Of a stretch of DNA of 64,000 nucleotides, positions 10,683 to 22,556 are shown piece by piece (position 1 is the stretch's first letter; each line of letters opens with the position of its first letter). The DNA lies in assembly GCA_019054805.1 (NCBI GenBank), contig JAHQIY010000003.1, positions 6,386,001 through 6,450,000 of the forward strand, written 5' to 3'. The position numbers and the translations under genes were made by a program. A model generated the notes under the pieces. It made no database searches. It was not told the DNA's origin and saw nothing but the letters and a program-made list of their open reading frames with translations. Source of the stretch: Brachionus manjavacas. Its lineage: Eukaryota > Rotifera > Eurotatoria > Ploima > Brachionidae.

Positions 10683-12415
10683 ATGGTTAGAATATTTTAG
10701 AATTTATTGTTAAAATGTAAAAATTAAATTTTAAGTCTGCCTACGACGATACGAACGAGCTGAATGTATTTGCTGAAGATGACAATATTTTGCCTAGCGA
10801 TTTAATAGCCTCACAAACAGTTTCTGAATTAGAAAGCGAATTGAAAAAATTTCGCCTCGAATGGAAAAAAGAGCTTGAAGTGGAGAAAAAATTAGAAAAT
10901 AGTGAATTTCAAAAAAGCTTTGATTCAAAACCGGGGGAAACTAGCGAAGTATCAAAAAGACCTAAAAATGTTGCGATGTATCAACAATTCCCGCAACGAA
11001 ATCGACTTAGACCAACCAAGCCGTCTGATTCCGATAACTTGGACTCTAATGATCTTGATTACCAACAGCCTAAAACTACTGAAGAAAAGGCACAATATTT
11101 ATTTAATAAAGGAGTGATCCTTGAGCAGCAAAGTCGACATTTTGAAGCAATAAAATTTTACCGAATGGCTATGCAGCTCGATGCTGACATTGAATTTAAA
11201 ATTATCTCGACTAAGCAGCAAAAAAATCCGAGTGATTCAAAACAAGCTGAAAAAGGAGACATTGAAAAAAAAGAGACCAAAGACGCGATTCCATCCGGTG
11301 AACTTGATAAGCCATTGTATCGAATTTTTAAGGAATTTATTGATTCTGAAAATAAATTGTGTGAAAAAGCGTATAATCAAAAGGTATATTTTTATCTTTA
11401 AATTTTCGAATTTTAGTCTTTATTTAAAGTCTACCCATTTTTCTAACTTGCCTCTGGAAGTGGTCATACTGATCCTTAAATGGGTCGTATCAGAGCATTT
11501 AGACATGCGCTCTCTAGACAATTTTTCAGCAGTGAGTAATTTGAAATAAAAATAATTAGAAAAATACTTTATTTAAATTTAGGTTTGTAAAGGGTTCTAT
11601 GTATGCGGCCGAGATCCAGAAATATGGAAGCTTGCTTGTGCCAAGTGAGAGAACATAAACTTGGAGAAATGATTTTTTCTTGATTTTTAAAAAAAATTAC
11701 TTTAGAATATGGGGTGCAAATAATTTAAAAAATTACATGTTGATGTATTCAGACTGGCGTCAAATGTATCTTAAAAGGCCTAGATTGAATCTAGATGGGG
11801 TCTATATAAGCAAAACCACTTATGCTAGGGAAGGTGAGCGTTCTTTGGATAATTTCTACAAACCATGGCATTTGGTCGAATTTTATCGCTATTTACGCTT
11901 TTTGCCGGATGGCACCGTCCTTTTTTTAACATCTCCCGATGAGCCTAAAGTTGTAGTTAACAAACTAAAGAAGCCGAGCGCATCATTGAATTTAATACAA
12001 TCATTTTACAATCAATTTATTTCTAATGACCAAAGCATCATTAAAGGAAATTGGACTTTGGTATCGAACAAAGTTTGCTTAGTTTTGATCAAAAATGCTT
12101 ACGTAAAAAACACTTTAGCATTAAAAAGCGGAAAAAAAAAAGAAAGAGAAACGATTCAAGAGCAAGAAAATGTTTATAGAATCGAACTAGAACTTACTGG
12201 TAAAATGAACAATCAACTTCAATGGAAACAATATGAAATCGATACAGTCAATAAGTATTATCAAGATTATTTTTGATTTTTTGAAAATTTTTTTTTCAAG
12301 GTCTGCAAACACTGTAAATGGAGCTAGATTTGACTTGAATAAAGTTGACTTTCCGAATTTTTACTTTTCCAGGGTGAAAAGCTACTCGCTCAACACTGAT
12401 GCACCTCTTAAATAA
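10683..12415 (+). CDS. FBXO9: F-box only protein 9 (SCF ubiquitin-ligase substrate adaptor)
   Basis: Six exons join to 492 codons plus stop: 10683-10685, 10736-11370, 11417-11531, 11583-11644, 11706-12254, 12301-12415. All introns are GT..AG, 46-61 bases. The frame is open throughout and the length is close to the ~447 residues of vertebrate FBXO9. Order of parts: acidic N-terminus; a TPR/MIT-like helical repeat at about residues 125-160 (EEKAQYLFNKGVILEQQ... EAIKFYRMAMQL); F-box at about 222-262 (LPLEVVILILKWVV... DMRSLDNFSAV); then the conserved FBXO9 C-terminal region with DPEIW, RPRLNLDGVYISKTTY, WHLVEFYRYLRFLPDG and a final FYFSRVKSYS. FBXO9 joins SKP1-CUL1 and targets TTI1/TEL2 in mTOR control in mammals (family knowledge). 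The start is the only in-frame ATG: it forms an exon of three bases followed directly by a donor (ATG|GTTAGA) and the acceptor TTAAG at 10735. The third exon joins in phase GC|T. The stop lies 214 bases before the SLC25A42 start. Confidence 0.93.
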
Positions 12416-12629
12416 TTAATTAAATATAAAAATTTTGTTTTTATCAAATTTTTTTTCTTAATAAATAAAATATAAAATTTTGAAAAAAGAATTTAAATTT
12501 ATTCTGATGACGTTTAACAACGTATTTATCAGCCAAGATTCGAACTGGAATAAAAATATAACTTTTGAATTTTTTTAAGAATCGTATTCCATGTAAAGTA
12601 ATGAAATTAATGCCAAGAAAGAAATTAAA

Positions 12630-13773
12630 ATGATTAACAGTGATTCTACGCATGATAAAGTAAAAATTTCTATATTAAAAATAACTTTATTAAAAATTAA
12701 AAATTAAGAAAATCAATGCTCTTTCGACAAAGAAAAAAATTTTGACCTCTTTGATCGCAGGTTCTTTGGCTGGAGCAGTCGCTAAAACTACCATTGCTCC
12801 ACTTGATAGAGCAAAAATAAACTTCCAAGTCCGTAAAGCACCATTTAGTTATAAAGCCTTGTTCAATTTTCTTCACAATGACTATTCCTCGCATGGATTC
12901 CGAAATTTATGGCGAGGTAACACGGCCAGTATGGTCCGAGTGATGCCTTCTGCTGGTATAAATTTCACAAGCCATGAGCAATATAAGCGCATTCTCAACG
13001 TCGATAGGACAAAGTTAATTTTGTATTAAATAAATTATCAATTTTAAAAAGAAATTTCTATTTAAGTCCGACACCATTTAAAAGATTTTTAGCTGGATCC
13101 TTAGCTGGAGCGACTGCAGCCTTCTTCACTTATCCACTAGACATTGCTCGGGCAAGAATGGCGGTAACAAATAGAAGCCAGTAATAATTTAAATCGATTA
13201 CTTAAAATATGAATAAATGTTGAAAAAGTTAATTTCCAAGATTTGGAAACCTCGTTGAAATTTTTAATGAAACTTATAAATTAGAAGGTATTCGAGGTTT
13301 TTACCGTGGTTATACTGTTAGCTTATTAGGTGCTTTACCTTATGCCGGAAGTGCATATTTTGTATACGAAACTCTAAAAATACTTCATAAAAGTAATTTT
13401 TTTTACAATAAGAAAATATTGAAAAAAAAAACATAGCTAAATTTCTTAAGATAAAAACAAAAAAGAGCCGAAACCGATGGAAAGAGTTTTTTACGGTGCG
13501 ATTGCAGGTGCTGCTGGACAAACGTCCTCATATCCCTTTGACATCATTCGAAGAAGAATGCAAACCGCGTATATCTTGAATAGGCATGAATCTGATCTAG
13601 GAATTTTGGAACTTTTATCCAAGATTGTGAGTGAAGAGGGATACATCAAAGGTCTTTACAAAGGCTTGTCAATGAATTGGATAAAAGGCCCGGTCGCTGC
13701 TGGTGTTGGTTTTATGACCTATGATGTTTTACAATACTTTTCAAGAAAGACATACGTCAATATTTTTCATTAA
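12630..13773 (+). CDS. SLC25A42: Mitochondrial coenzyme A carrier, SLC25A42 type
   Basis: Five exons give 307 residues (human protein 318): 12630-12659, 12709-13013, 13067-13180, 13241-13392, 13451-13773. Introns are 49-60 bases and phases match at every join. The three mitochondrial-carrier repeats are present. Repeat 1 has [11 protein letters not shown] (about residues 40-50) and the RGN-x-A-x-MVRVMP stretch typical of CoA/adenine-nucleotide carriers. Repeat 2 has [12 protein letters not shown]. Repeat 3 has [13 protein letters not shown], followed by [14 protein letters not shown]. These match SLC25A42, which imports CoA into the matrix in exchange for adenine nucleotides or phosphoadenosine phosphate across the inner membrane (family knowledge). 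The start was chosen because exon 2 has no ATG and a stop just upstream in its frame. The 10-codon exon [10 protein letters not shown] has a good donor (AAA|GTAAAA) in the right phase. It is head-to-tail with FBXO9. Confidence 0.93.
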
Positions 13774-14029
13774 TAAAGTTAAAATTAATTATTATTTTTT
13801 TAATTTCTTAAGAAAATTTTCTATTTGTAAAATAAATTGAATCTTTTTTAATGTCTGACATTAGAAAACAAATTCTGATATATTTTTTTTGTTGGTGTTT
13901 GATATTTTCCCATAAATTAAAATTGGAGTCTTATCAGTTTTCTAAAATTTAAAAATCGTTCGATAATGTATTTGCAATATTTAAACTTTTTTTTCTTTTT
14001 TTAAATAACATTTAGCGTGGTTTAATAAA

Positions 14030-14506
14030 ATGAAAATACTGATTTATTTTGGTTTATTTTTGGCATTGGGAGTTTGTGTTTCAAGTAATTTTTAAATTAT
14101 GAATTAAAGATAAGATTTTTTTATGGCGAAAGTTTAGCAACGACATTATTTAGGAATGATTGGACTATAATTAAAGTTAAAAATAGAGGCGGTTATGTAG
14201 CAAGATTCGAAGTAATTTACAAATTGGGTGATGAGTACAAAAACGAGGAATCTGGGAATTTCCCAAGTGATATTTTTATTAAAAACTTTTAATTATATAA
14301 ATAATTACCATATATTTTTAGTTGGACAAGCAAAATCAGTATTGATACCTCCCGAGGCCATTTCTATTGTAATTAGATGTGAAAATAATATTTTTATTAG
14401 CAGTTGGTCAACAATCTTTTCTTATAACATGGATGTAGCCAAGACAACATGTTTTGAGATATCAGGAACAACCTTGAGTCCGAAATGGAATACTGTTGAA
14501 TGCTAA
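14030..14506 (+). CDS. Small secreted protein, possible beta-sandwich domain
   Basis: Three exons (14030-14084, 14138-14266, 14322-14506; introns 53 and 55 bases) give 122 residues. The N-terminus MKILIYFGLFLALGVCVS is a clear signal peptide. The mature part has alternating beta-like stretches (DWTIIKVKNRGGYVARFEVI, IPPEAISIVIRC) and ends SWSTIFSY...TTCFEISGTTLSPKWNTVEC, with three Cys. This pattern (GGYVARF, a glycine turn, WSTIF, a C-terminal Cys) reminds me of small secreted invertebrate proteins related to the C-terminal beta-sandwich of thiol-activated cytolysins. That is a tentative resemblance from memory; no pore-forming region is present, so a toxic function should not be assumed. 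The 3' flank from the stop codon on, including the AATAAA at 14556, is nearly identical to the flank behind every Cys/Pro-rich gene of the array that follows. The upstream region is not shared. Confidence 0.75.
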
Positions 14507-14910
14507 ATGACGAATTGTTTTTAAATAAGACAAAAACCGCCATTTAATCTCATTTAATAAATCATATAAAATTTAAAATTTTTTTAAAGAAATTTTCAAT
14601 TTTTTCATAAGTCAACAAAGCTAAATATTACGAATTAGGAATCCAAAAATTCATGATGAATTAAAATAGAATAAAAGATTATATCTTCTTTTGCAGGTTC
14701 AACAAATTCAACATAATTACTAATGAGAATAATTCACCAAAATAACTTTTTTGAGTTTTTGATAGATATAAGACTGCATCTTCACATTTTAACAATAATG
14801 AAACAATAAAAAATGGTTTTGGCGAAAAAAATTGATACTCTCTAATAAAGAGAAAACAAATGATGCATTCAAGTGATTCTTAGAAAATCTTGTTCTTAAT
14901 TATTTTAATC

Positions 14911-14920
14911 TATAAATAAG
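14911..14920 (+). promoter_or_regulatory. TATA box of the array genes (unit 1; same in other units)
   Basis: TATAAATAAG lies 78 bases before the ATG of unit 1. It recurs at 16728, 18547, 22182, 23998, 25808, 27616, 29383 and 31145 at 77-80 bases from each ATG. With the usual ~30 base TATA-to-start distance this gives a short leader of about 45 bases. The AT-rich background weakens any TATA call, but strict conservation in position and G+C context (AATC before, AAGG after) supports it. Confidence 0.6.
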
Positions 14921-14988
14921 GAAAAATTTTGATCATGTGGAATTAAAAATATAATTTATTTAAAAAAATAAAATCTTTATTATTAAAA

Positions 14989-15285
14989 ATGTTCGGTGGT
15001 TTCGGTTTATCATTAGGCGATTCATGCGGCTCATGTCCACAACCATGCCCTGCACCAATGCCATTGCCTTTGCCATGCCCAGCACCATGTCCACCACCAA
15101 TGCCATTGCCTTTGCCATGCCCAGCACCATGTCCACCACCATGTCCACCACCGTGCCCAAAACCATGTCCACCACCTTGCCCACCACCATGTCCAGCTCC
15201 ATGCCCACCACCAATGCCATTGCCATTACCTCCAATTAGCTCATGCTCTCCTTGTAGTGGCTCAGCTGGATTTTCACTTTTCTAA
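14989..15285 (+). CDS. Cys/Pro-rich repeat protein, unit 1 (98 residues)
   Basis: The protein has three parts. The head is MFGGFGLSLGDSCGSCP. The middle, residues ~17-80, is built from C-P-x-P tetrapeptides (PCPAPCPPP, PCPPPCPKP) interrupted by three PMPLPLP blocks. The tail is ISSCSPCSGSAGFSLF. There is no signal peptide, membrane segment or folded-domain signature. Spaced CxxxC pairs in a proline framework suggest a disulfide-crosslinked structural material (cuticle, jaw, egg shell or similar), but this is inference and no family is recognised. TATA box and AATAAA (15335) flank it, and the initiation context AAAAATGTTC has A at -3. The complementary strand is also open in every copy because CCA/CAT-rich repeats read without stops; that is an artefact. 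A gene is favoured because the plus frame is kept through in-frame repeat deletions in all ten copies. Confidence 0.8.
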   Translation: MFGGFGLSLGDSCGSCPQPCPAPMPLPLPCPAPCPPPMPLPLPCPAPCPPPCPPPCPKPCPPPCPPPCPAPCPPPMPLPLPPISSCSPCSGSAGFSLF

Positions 15286-16806
15286 ATGACGAATTGTTTT
15301 TAAATAAGACAAAAACCGCCATGTAATCTCATTTAATAAATCATATAAAATTTAAAATTTTTTTAAAGAAATTTTCAATTTTTTCATAAGTCAACAAAGC
15401 TAAATATTATGAATTAGGAATCCAAAAATTCATGATGAGTTCAACGTCAAGATTTGTAATCATTCAATAATTGAACAAATTTAAGACATTTTGACAAAAA
15501 AAATGAAACACTTGATTTTTTTTTTGATATTTTCCTAATTAAGATTTGTTAGTTTCAATTTCGAAAGATCAACCCTTATGTTTGGATTGATTTAAGTGCA
15601 TAGGAATTAATTAAAATAACTTATTTTAAAACTGACCTTAGCTTTTCAAAAGCATACGTTAGATGATTCACTATCAAAAAATTAACCAAAAAATTTTAAA
15701 TGAATGCATTTTGAGTTGAATCTTTGGAATAAATTGGTATTTTTCATAGATACTTTAGTAAAAAGACTTAGCATTTTAGGATTAGCGTAATTTATTGAAT
15801 TTATTTCATTGCTCAAAGAAAATGATTTTAAGTGGTGGATTGAAAAAAAAAAACGTTTTAAATTAATAAAGGGGTTATTGAGTCAATTTTGTCAAAAAAA
15901 CAATTATGCCCGATATCTTCAAGTAACCTTATGTGAGTATTTTAATTATAAATAAGAACATAAAATAAATATAATAAATAAAAAGGCTTTTTTAGTTTTT
16001 CCTTCAAATCAGGAAATGTTTGACAAGCTTTTTAGCATGAAATATTTTTTATTAATTGAGTGGATTTCAAACGTTGAAACTATAAAAGTAATGACCCATT
16101 CCCATCCCAAATTTCGATGATTTAAAGGCTACAAATATTTCTCAAATTAGTCAAACACAATCTTCACTTGAATTTAACTCTGATGTTGAAATCTTCAATT
16201 CCTTAATGAATTGAAAAAAAAATTTTTTTTGGCAATTTTCCTGTTAAAAATTTTGAGTATATTGTTATAATTCGTTTCTGGGCACTTTAAAATTGGAACA
16301 AACTGGGAAATAAAAAGTATGTGCAGAAAAAATTTCAGCAAGAAATAAATCAAGTAAATTAAAGCAGAGAGGTAAAATGATCAAAAAAAGTTAAATGATT
16401 TATTTAGAAAGTAATCATTTGTAAGCGAATTTGAATACAAACTGAGTGGTTATTCAATAAATTTTTAAAGTAAATGAATTAAAATAGAATAAAAGATTAT
16501 ATCTTCTTTTGCAGGTTCAACAAATTCAACATAATTACTAATGAGAATAATTCACCAAAATAACTTTTTTGAGTTTTTGATAGATATAAGACTGCATCTT
16601 CACATTTTAACAATAATGAAACAATAAAAAATGGTTTTGGCGAAAAAATTGATACTCTCTAATAAAGAGAAAACAAATGATGCATTCAAGTGATTCTTAG
16701 AAAATCTTGTTCTTAATTATTTTAATCTATAAATAAGGAAAAATTTTGATCATGTGGAATTAAAAATATAATTTATTTAAAAAAAATAAAAGCTTTATTA
16801 TTAAAA

Positions 16807-17103
16807 ATGTTCGGTGGTTTCGGTTTATCATTAGGCGATTCATGCGGCTCATGTCCACAACCATGCCCTGCACCAATGCCATTGCCTTTGCCATGCCCAG
16901 CACCATGTCCACCACCAATGCCATTGCCTTTGCCATGCCCAGCACCATGTCCACCACCATGTCCACCACCGTGCCCAAAACCATGTCCACCACCTTGCCC
17001 ACCACCATGTCCAGCTCCATGCCCACCACCAATGCCATTGCCATTACCTCCAATTAGCTCATGCTCTCCTTGTAGTGGCTCAGCTGGATTTTCACTTTTC
17101 TAA
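16807..17103 (+). CDS. Cys/Pro-rich repeat protein, unit 2 (98 residues)
   Basis: Protein identical to unit 1, including the single Lys in PCPKPCPPP. TATA box at 16728. Confidence 0.8.
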   Translation: MFGGFGLSLGDSCGSCPQPCPAPMPLPLPCPAPCPPPMPLPLPCPAPCPPPCPPPCPKPCPPPCPPPCPAPCPPPMPLPLPPISSCSPCSGSAGFSLF

Positions 17104-18625
17104 ATGACGAATTGTTTTTAAATAAGACAAAAACCGCCATTTAATCTCATTTAATAAATCATATAAAATTTAAAATTTTTTTAAAGAAATTTTCAATTTT
17201 TTCATAAGTCAACAAAGCTAAATATTATGAATTAGGAATCCAAAAATTCATGATGAGTTCAACGTCAAGATTTGTAATCATTCAATAATTGAACAAATTT
17301 AAGACATTTTGACAAAAAAAATGAAACACTTGATTTTTTTTGATATTTTCCTAATTAAGATTTGTTAGTTTCAATTTCGAAAGATCAACCCTTATGTTTG
17401 GATTGATTTAAGTGCATAGGAATTAATTAAAATAACTTATTTTAAAACTGACCTTAGCTTTTCAAAAGCATACGTTAGATGATTCACTATCAAAAATTTA
17501 CCAAAAAATTTTAAATGAATGCATTTTGAGTTGAATCTTTGGAATAAATTGGTATTTTTCATAGATACTTTAGTAAAAAGACTTAGCATTTTAGGATTAG
17601 CGTAATTTATTGAATTTATTTCATTGCTCAAAGAAAATGATTTTAAGTGGTGGATTGAAAAAAAAAAACGTTTTAAATTAATAAAGGGGTTATTGAGTCA
17701 ATTTTGTCAAAAAAACAATTATGCCCGATATCTTCAAGTAACCTTATGTGAGTATTTTAATTATAAATAAGAACATAAAATAAATATAATAAATAAAAAG
17801 GCTTTTTTAGTTTTTTCTTCAAATCAGGAAATGTTTGACAAGCTTTTTAGCATGAAATATTTTTTATTAATTGAGTGGATTTCAAACGTTGAAACTATAA
17901 AAGTAATGACCCATTCCCATCCCAAATTTCGATGATTTAAAGGCTACAAATATTTCTCAAATTAGTCAAACACAATCTTCACTTGAATTTAACTCTGATG
18001 TTGAAATCTTCAATTCCTTAATGAATTGAAAAAAAAATTTTTTTTGGCAATTTTCCTGTTAAAAATTTTGAGTATATTGTTATAATTCGTTTCTGGGCAC
18101 TTTAAAATTGGAACAAACTGGGAAATAAAAAGTATGTGCAGAAAAAAAATTTCAGCAAGAAATAAATCAAGTAAATTAAAGCAGAGAGGTAAAATGATCA
18201 AAAAAAAAGTTAAATGATTTATTTAGAAAGTAATCATTTGTAAGCGAATTTGAATACAAACTGAGTGGTTATTCAATAAATTTTTAAAGTAAATGAATTA
18301 AAATAGAATAAAAGATTATATCTTCTTTTGCAGGTTCAACAAATTCAACATAATTACTAATGAGAATAATTCACCAAAATAACTTTTTGAGTTTTTGATA
18401 GATATAAGACTGCATCTTCACATTTTAACAATAATGAAACAATAAAAAATGGTTTTGGCGAAAAAAATTGATACTCTCTAATAAAGAGAAAACAAATGAT
18501 GCATTCAAGTGATTCTTAGAAAATCTTGTTCTTAATTATTTTAATCTATAAATAAGGAAAAATTTTGATCATGTGGAATTAAAAATATAATTTATTTAAA
18601 AAAAATAAAAGCTTTATTATTAAAA

Positions 18626-18922
18626 ATGTTCGGTGGTTTCGGTTTATCATTAGGCGATTCATGCGGCTCATGTCCACAACCATGCCCTGCACCAATGCCA
18701 TTGCCTTTGCCATGCCCAGCACCATGTCCACCACCAATGCCATTGCCTTTGCCATGCCCAGCACCATGTCCACCACCATGTCCACCACCGTGCCCAAAAC
18801 CATGTCCACCACCTTGCCCACCACCATGTCCAGCTCCATGCCCACCACCAATGCCATTGCCATTACCTCCAATTAGCTCATGCTCTCCTTGTAGTGGCTC
18901 AGCTGGATTTTCACTTTTCTAA
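18626..18922 (+). CDS. Cys/Pro-rich repeat protein, unit 3 (98 residues)
   Basis: Protein identical to unit 1. The base after the stop differs (TAAATGTCG instead of TAAATGACG). TATA box at 18547. Confidence 0.8.
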   Translation: MFGGFGLSLGDSCGSCPQPCPAPMPLPLPCPAPCPPPMPLPLPCPAPCPPPCPPPCPKPCPPPCPPPCPAPCPPPMPLPLPPISSCSPCSGSAGFSLF

Positions 18923-20366
18923 ATGTCGAATTGTTTTTAAATAAGACAAAAACCGCCATGTAATCTCATTTAATAAATCATATAAAATTTAAAATTTTTT
19001 TAAAGAAATTTTCAATTTTTTCATAAGTCAACAAAGCTAAATATTATGAATTAGGAATCCAAAAATTCATGATGAGTTCAACGTCAAGATTTGTAATCAT
19101 TCAATAATTGAACAAATTTAAGACATTTTGACAAAAAAATGAAACACTTGATTTTTTTTTTGATATTTTCCTAATTAAGATTTGTTAGTTTCAATTTCGA
19201 AAGATCAACCCTTATGTTTGGATTGATTTAAGTGCATAGGAATTAATTAAAATAACTTATTTTAAAACTGACCTTAGCTTTTCAAAAGCATACGTTAGAT
19301 GATTCACTATCAAAAAATTAACCAAAAAATTTTAAATGAATGCATTTTGAGTTGAATCTTTGGAATAAATTGGTATTTTTCATAGATACTTTAGTAAAAA
19401 GACTTAGCATTTTAGGATTAGCGTAATTTATTGAATTTATTTCATTGCTCAAAGAAAATGATTTTAAGTGGTGGATTGAAAAAAAAAAACGTTTTAAATT
19501 AATAAAGGGGTTATTGAGTCAATTTTGTCAAAAAAACAATTATGCCCGATATCTTCAAGTAACCTTATGTGAGTATTTTAATTATAAATAAGAACATAAA
19601 ATAAATATAATAAATAAAAAGGCTTTTTTAGTTTTTTCTTCAAATCAGGAAATGTTTGACAAGCTTTTTAGCATGAAATATTTTTTATTAATTGAGTGGA
19701 TTTCAAACGTTGAAACTATAAAAGTAATGACCCATTCCCATCCCAAATTTCGATGATTTAAAGGCTACAAATATTTCTCAAATTAGTCAAACACAATCTT
19801 CACTTGAATTTAACTCTGATGTTGAAATCTTCAATTCCTTAATGAATTGAAAAAAAAATTTTTTTGGCAATTTTCCTGTTAAAAATTTTGAGTATATTGT
19901 TATAATTCGTTTCTGGGCACTTTAAAATTGGAACAAACTGGTAAATAAAAAGTATGTGCAGAAAAAAATTTCAGCAAGAAATAAATCAAGTAAATTAAAG
20001 CAGAGAGGTAAAATGATCAAAAATAAAAGTTAAATGATTTATTTAGAAAGTAATCATTTGTAAGCGAATTTGAATACAAACTGAGTGGTTATTCAATAAA
20101 TTTTTAAAGTAAATGAATTAAAATAGAATAAAAGATTATATCTTCTTTTGCAGGTTCAACAAATTCAACATAATTACTAATGAGAATAATTCACCAAAAT
20201 AACTTTTTTGAGTTTTTGATAGATATAAGACTGCATCTTCACATTTTAACAATAATGAAACAATAAAAAATGGTTTTGGCGAAAAAATTGATACTCTCTA
20301 AGAAAGAGAAAACAAATGATGCATTCAAGTGATTCTTAGAAAATCTTGTTCTTAATTATTTTAATC

Positions 20367-20376
20367 TATAACTAAG
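20367..20376 (+). promoter_or_regulatory. Altered TATA box of unit 4
   Basis: TATAACTAAG replaces TATAAATAAG, the only unit with a change inside this box. It may lower expression of this copy; that is inference. Confidence 0.45.
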
Positions 20377-20444
20377 GAAAAATTTTGATCATGTGGAATT
20401 AAAAATATAATTTATTTAAAAAAATAAAAGCTTTATTATTAAAA

Positions 20445-20741
20445 ATGTTCGGTGGTTTCGGTTTATCATTAGGCGATTCATGCGGCTCATGTCCACAACC
20501 ATGCCCTGCACCAATGCCATTGCCTTTGCCATGCCCAGCACCATGTCCACCACCAATGCCATTGCCTTTGCCATGCCCAGCACCATGTCCACCACCATGT
20601 CCACCACCGTGCCCAAAACCATGTCCACCACCTTGCCCACCACCATGTCCAGCTCCATGCCCACCACCAATGCCATTGCCATTACCTCCAATTAGCTCAT
20701 GCTCTCCTTGTAGTGGCTCAGCTGGATTTTCACTTTTCTAA
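20445..20741 (+). CDS. Cys/Pro-rich repeat protein, unit 4 (98 residues)
   Basis: Protein identical to unit 1, but behind the altered TATA box at 20367. The leader also differs further up (AGAAAGAGAAAAC for ATAAAGAGAAAAC). Confidence 0.8.
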   Translation: MFGGFGLSLGDSCGSCPQPCPAPMPLPLPCPAPCPPPMPLPLPCPAPCPPPCPPPCPKPCPPPCPPPCPAPCPPPMPLPLPPISSCSPCSGSAGFSLF

Positions 20742-22259
20742 ATGACGAATTGTTTTTAAATAAGACAAAAACCGCCATTTAATCTCATTTAATAAATCAT
20801 ATAAAATTTAAAATTTTTTTAAAGAAATTTTCAATTTTTTCATAAGTCAACAAAGCTAAATATTATGAATTAGGAATCCAAAAATTCATGATGAGTTCAA
20901 CGTCAAGATTTGTAATCATTCAATAATTGAACAAATTTAAGACATTTTGACAAAAAAAATGAAACACTTGATTTTTTTTGATATTTTCCTAATTAAGATT
21001 TGTTAGTTTCAATTTCGAAAGATCAACCCTTATGTTTGGATTGATTTAAGTGCATAGGAATTAATTAAAATAACTTATTTTAAAACTGACCTTAGCTTTT
21101 CAAAAGCATACGTTAGATGATTCACTATCAAAAAATTAACCAAAAAATTTTAAATGAATGCATTTTGAGTTGAATCTTTGGAATAAATTGGTATTTTTCA
21201 TAGATACTTTAGTAAAAAGACTTAGCATTTTAGGATTAGCGTAATTTATTGAATTTATTTCATTGCTCAAAGAAAATGATTTTAAGTGGTGGATTGAAAA
21301 AAAAAAACGTTTTAAATTAATAAAGGGGTTATTGAGTCAATTTTGTCAAAAAACAATTATGCCCGATATCTTCAAGTAACCTTATGTGAGTATTTTAATT
21401 ATAAATAAGAACATAAAATAAATATAATAAATAAAAAGGCTTTTTTAGTTTTTCCTTCAAATCAGGAAATGTTTGACAAGCTTTTTAGCATGAAATATTT
21501 TTTATTAATTGAGTGGATTTCAAACGTTGAAACTATAAAAGTAATGACCCATTCCCATCCCAAATTTCGATGATTTAAAGGCTACAAATATTTCTCAAAT
21601 TAGTCAAACACAATCTTCACTTGAATTTAACTCTGATGTTGAAATCTTCAATTCCTTAATGAATTGAAAAAATTTTTTTGGCAATTTTCCTGTTAAAAAT
21701 TTTGAGTATATTGTTATAATTCGTTTCTGGGCACTTTAAAATTGGAACAAACTGGGAAATAAAAAGTATGTGCAGAAAAAAATTTCAGCAAGAAATAAAT
21801 CAAGTAAATTAAAGCAGAGAGGTAAAATGATCAAAAAAAAAAGTTAAATGATTTATTTAGAAAGTAATCATTTGTAAGCGAATTTGAATACAAACTGAGT
21901 GGTTATTCAATAAATTTTTAAAGTAAATGAATTAAAATAGAATAAAAGATTATATCTTCTTTTGCAGGTTCAACAAATTCAACATAATTACTAATGAGAA
22001 TAATTCACCAAAATAACTTTTTTGAGTTTTTGATAGATATAAGACTGCATCTTCACATTTTAACAATAATGAAACAATAAAAAATGGTTTTGGCGAAAAA
22101 AATTGATACTCTCTAATAAAGAGAAAACAAATGATGCATTCAAGTGATTCTTAGAAAATCTTGTTCTTAATTATTTTAATCTATAAATAAGGAAAAATTT
22201 TGATCATGTGGAATTAAAAATATAATTTATTTAAAAAAATAAAATCTTTATTATTAAAA

Positions 22260-22556
22260 ATGTTCGGTGGTTTCGGTTTATCATTAGGCGATTCATGCGG
22301 CTCATGTCCACAACCATGCCCTGCACCAATGCCATTGCCTTTGCCATGCCCAGCACCATGTCCACCACCAATGCCATTGCCTTTGCCATGCCCAGCACCA
22401 TGTCCACCACCATGTCCACCACCGTGCCCAAAACCATGTCCACCACCTTGCCCACCACCATGTCCAGCTCCATGCCCACCACCAATGCCATTGCCATTAC
22501 CTCCAATTAGCTCATGCTCTCCTTGTAGTGGCTCAGCTGGATTTTCACTTTTCTAA
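22260..22556 (+). CDS. Cys/Pro-rich repeat protein, unit 5 (98 residues)
   Basis: Protein identical to unit 1. It shares the leader variant AAAATCTTTATT with unit 1, where the other units have AAAAGCTTTATT, a sign of exchange between non-adjacent copies. Confidence 0.8.
   Translation: MFGGFGLSLGDSCGSCPQPCPAPMPLPLPCPAPCPPPMPLPLPCPAPCPPPCPPPCPKPCPPPCPPPCPAPCPPPMPLPLPPISSCSPCSGSAGFSLF

Noticed and set aside
10790-11401. FBXO9 exon 2 starting at TTG 10790 and ending at 11401
   Set aside because: The coding frame extends upstream to 10736 with a splice acceptor. The downstream end must use the donor at 11371 for the phase to match exon 3.
12444-12653. Minus-strand frame between FBXO9 and SLC25A42
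   Set aside because: Overlaps the SLC25A42 first exon and has Lys/Phe/Ile-rich background composition.
14690-14700. Strong acceptor-like TTCTTTTGCAG upstream of each Cys/Pro-rich gene
   Set aside because: It lies before the TATA box, is followed by a quick stop, and no donor exon was found. Probably chance or a relic.
14960-15235. Minus-strand frame opposite each Cys/Pro-rich gene (MEVMAMALVVGMELD type), present in all ten units
   Set aside because: CCA/CAT/TGG-rich repeats are stop-free on both strands. The TATA box, poly(A) signal and CxxxC pattern support the plus strand only.
15024-15239. Plus-strand shifted frame in the Cys/Pro-rich gene (MSTTMPCTNAIAFAM type)
   Set aside because: It overlaps the better-supported frame, starts inside it, and its length simply follows the repeats.
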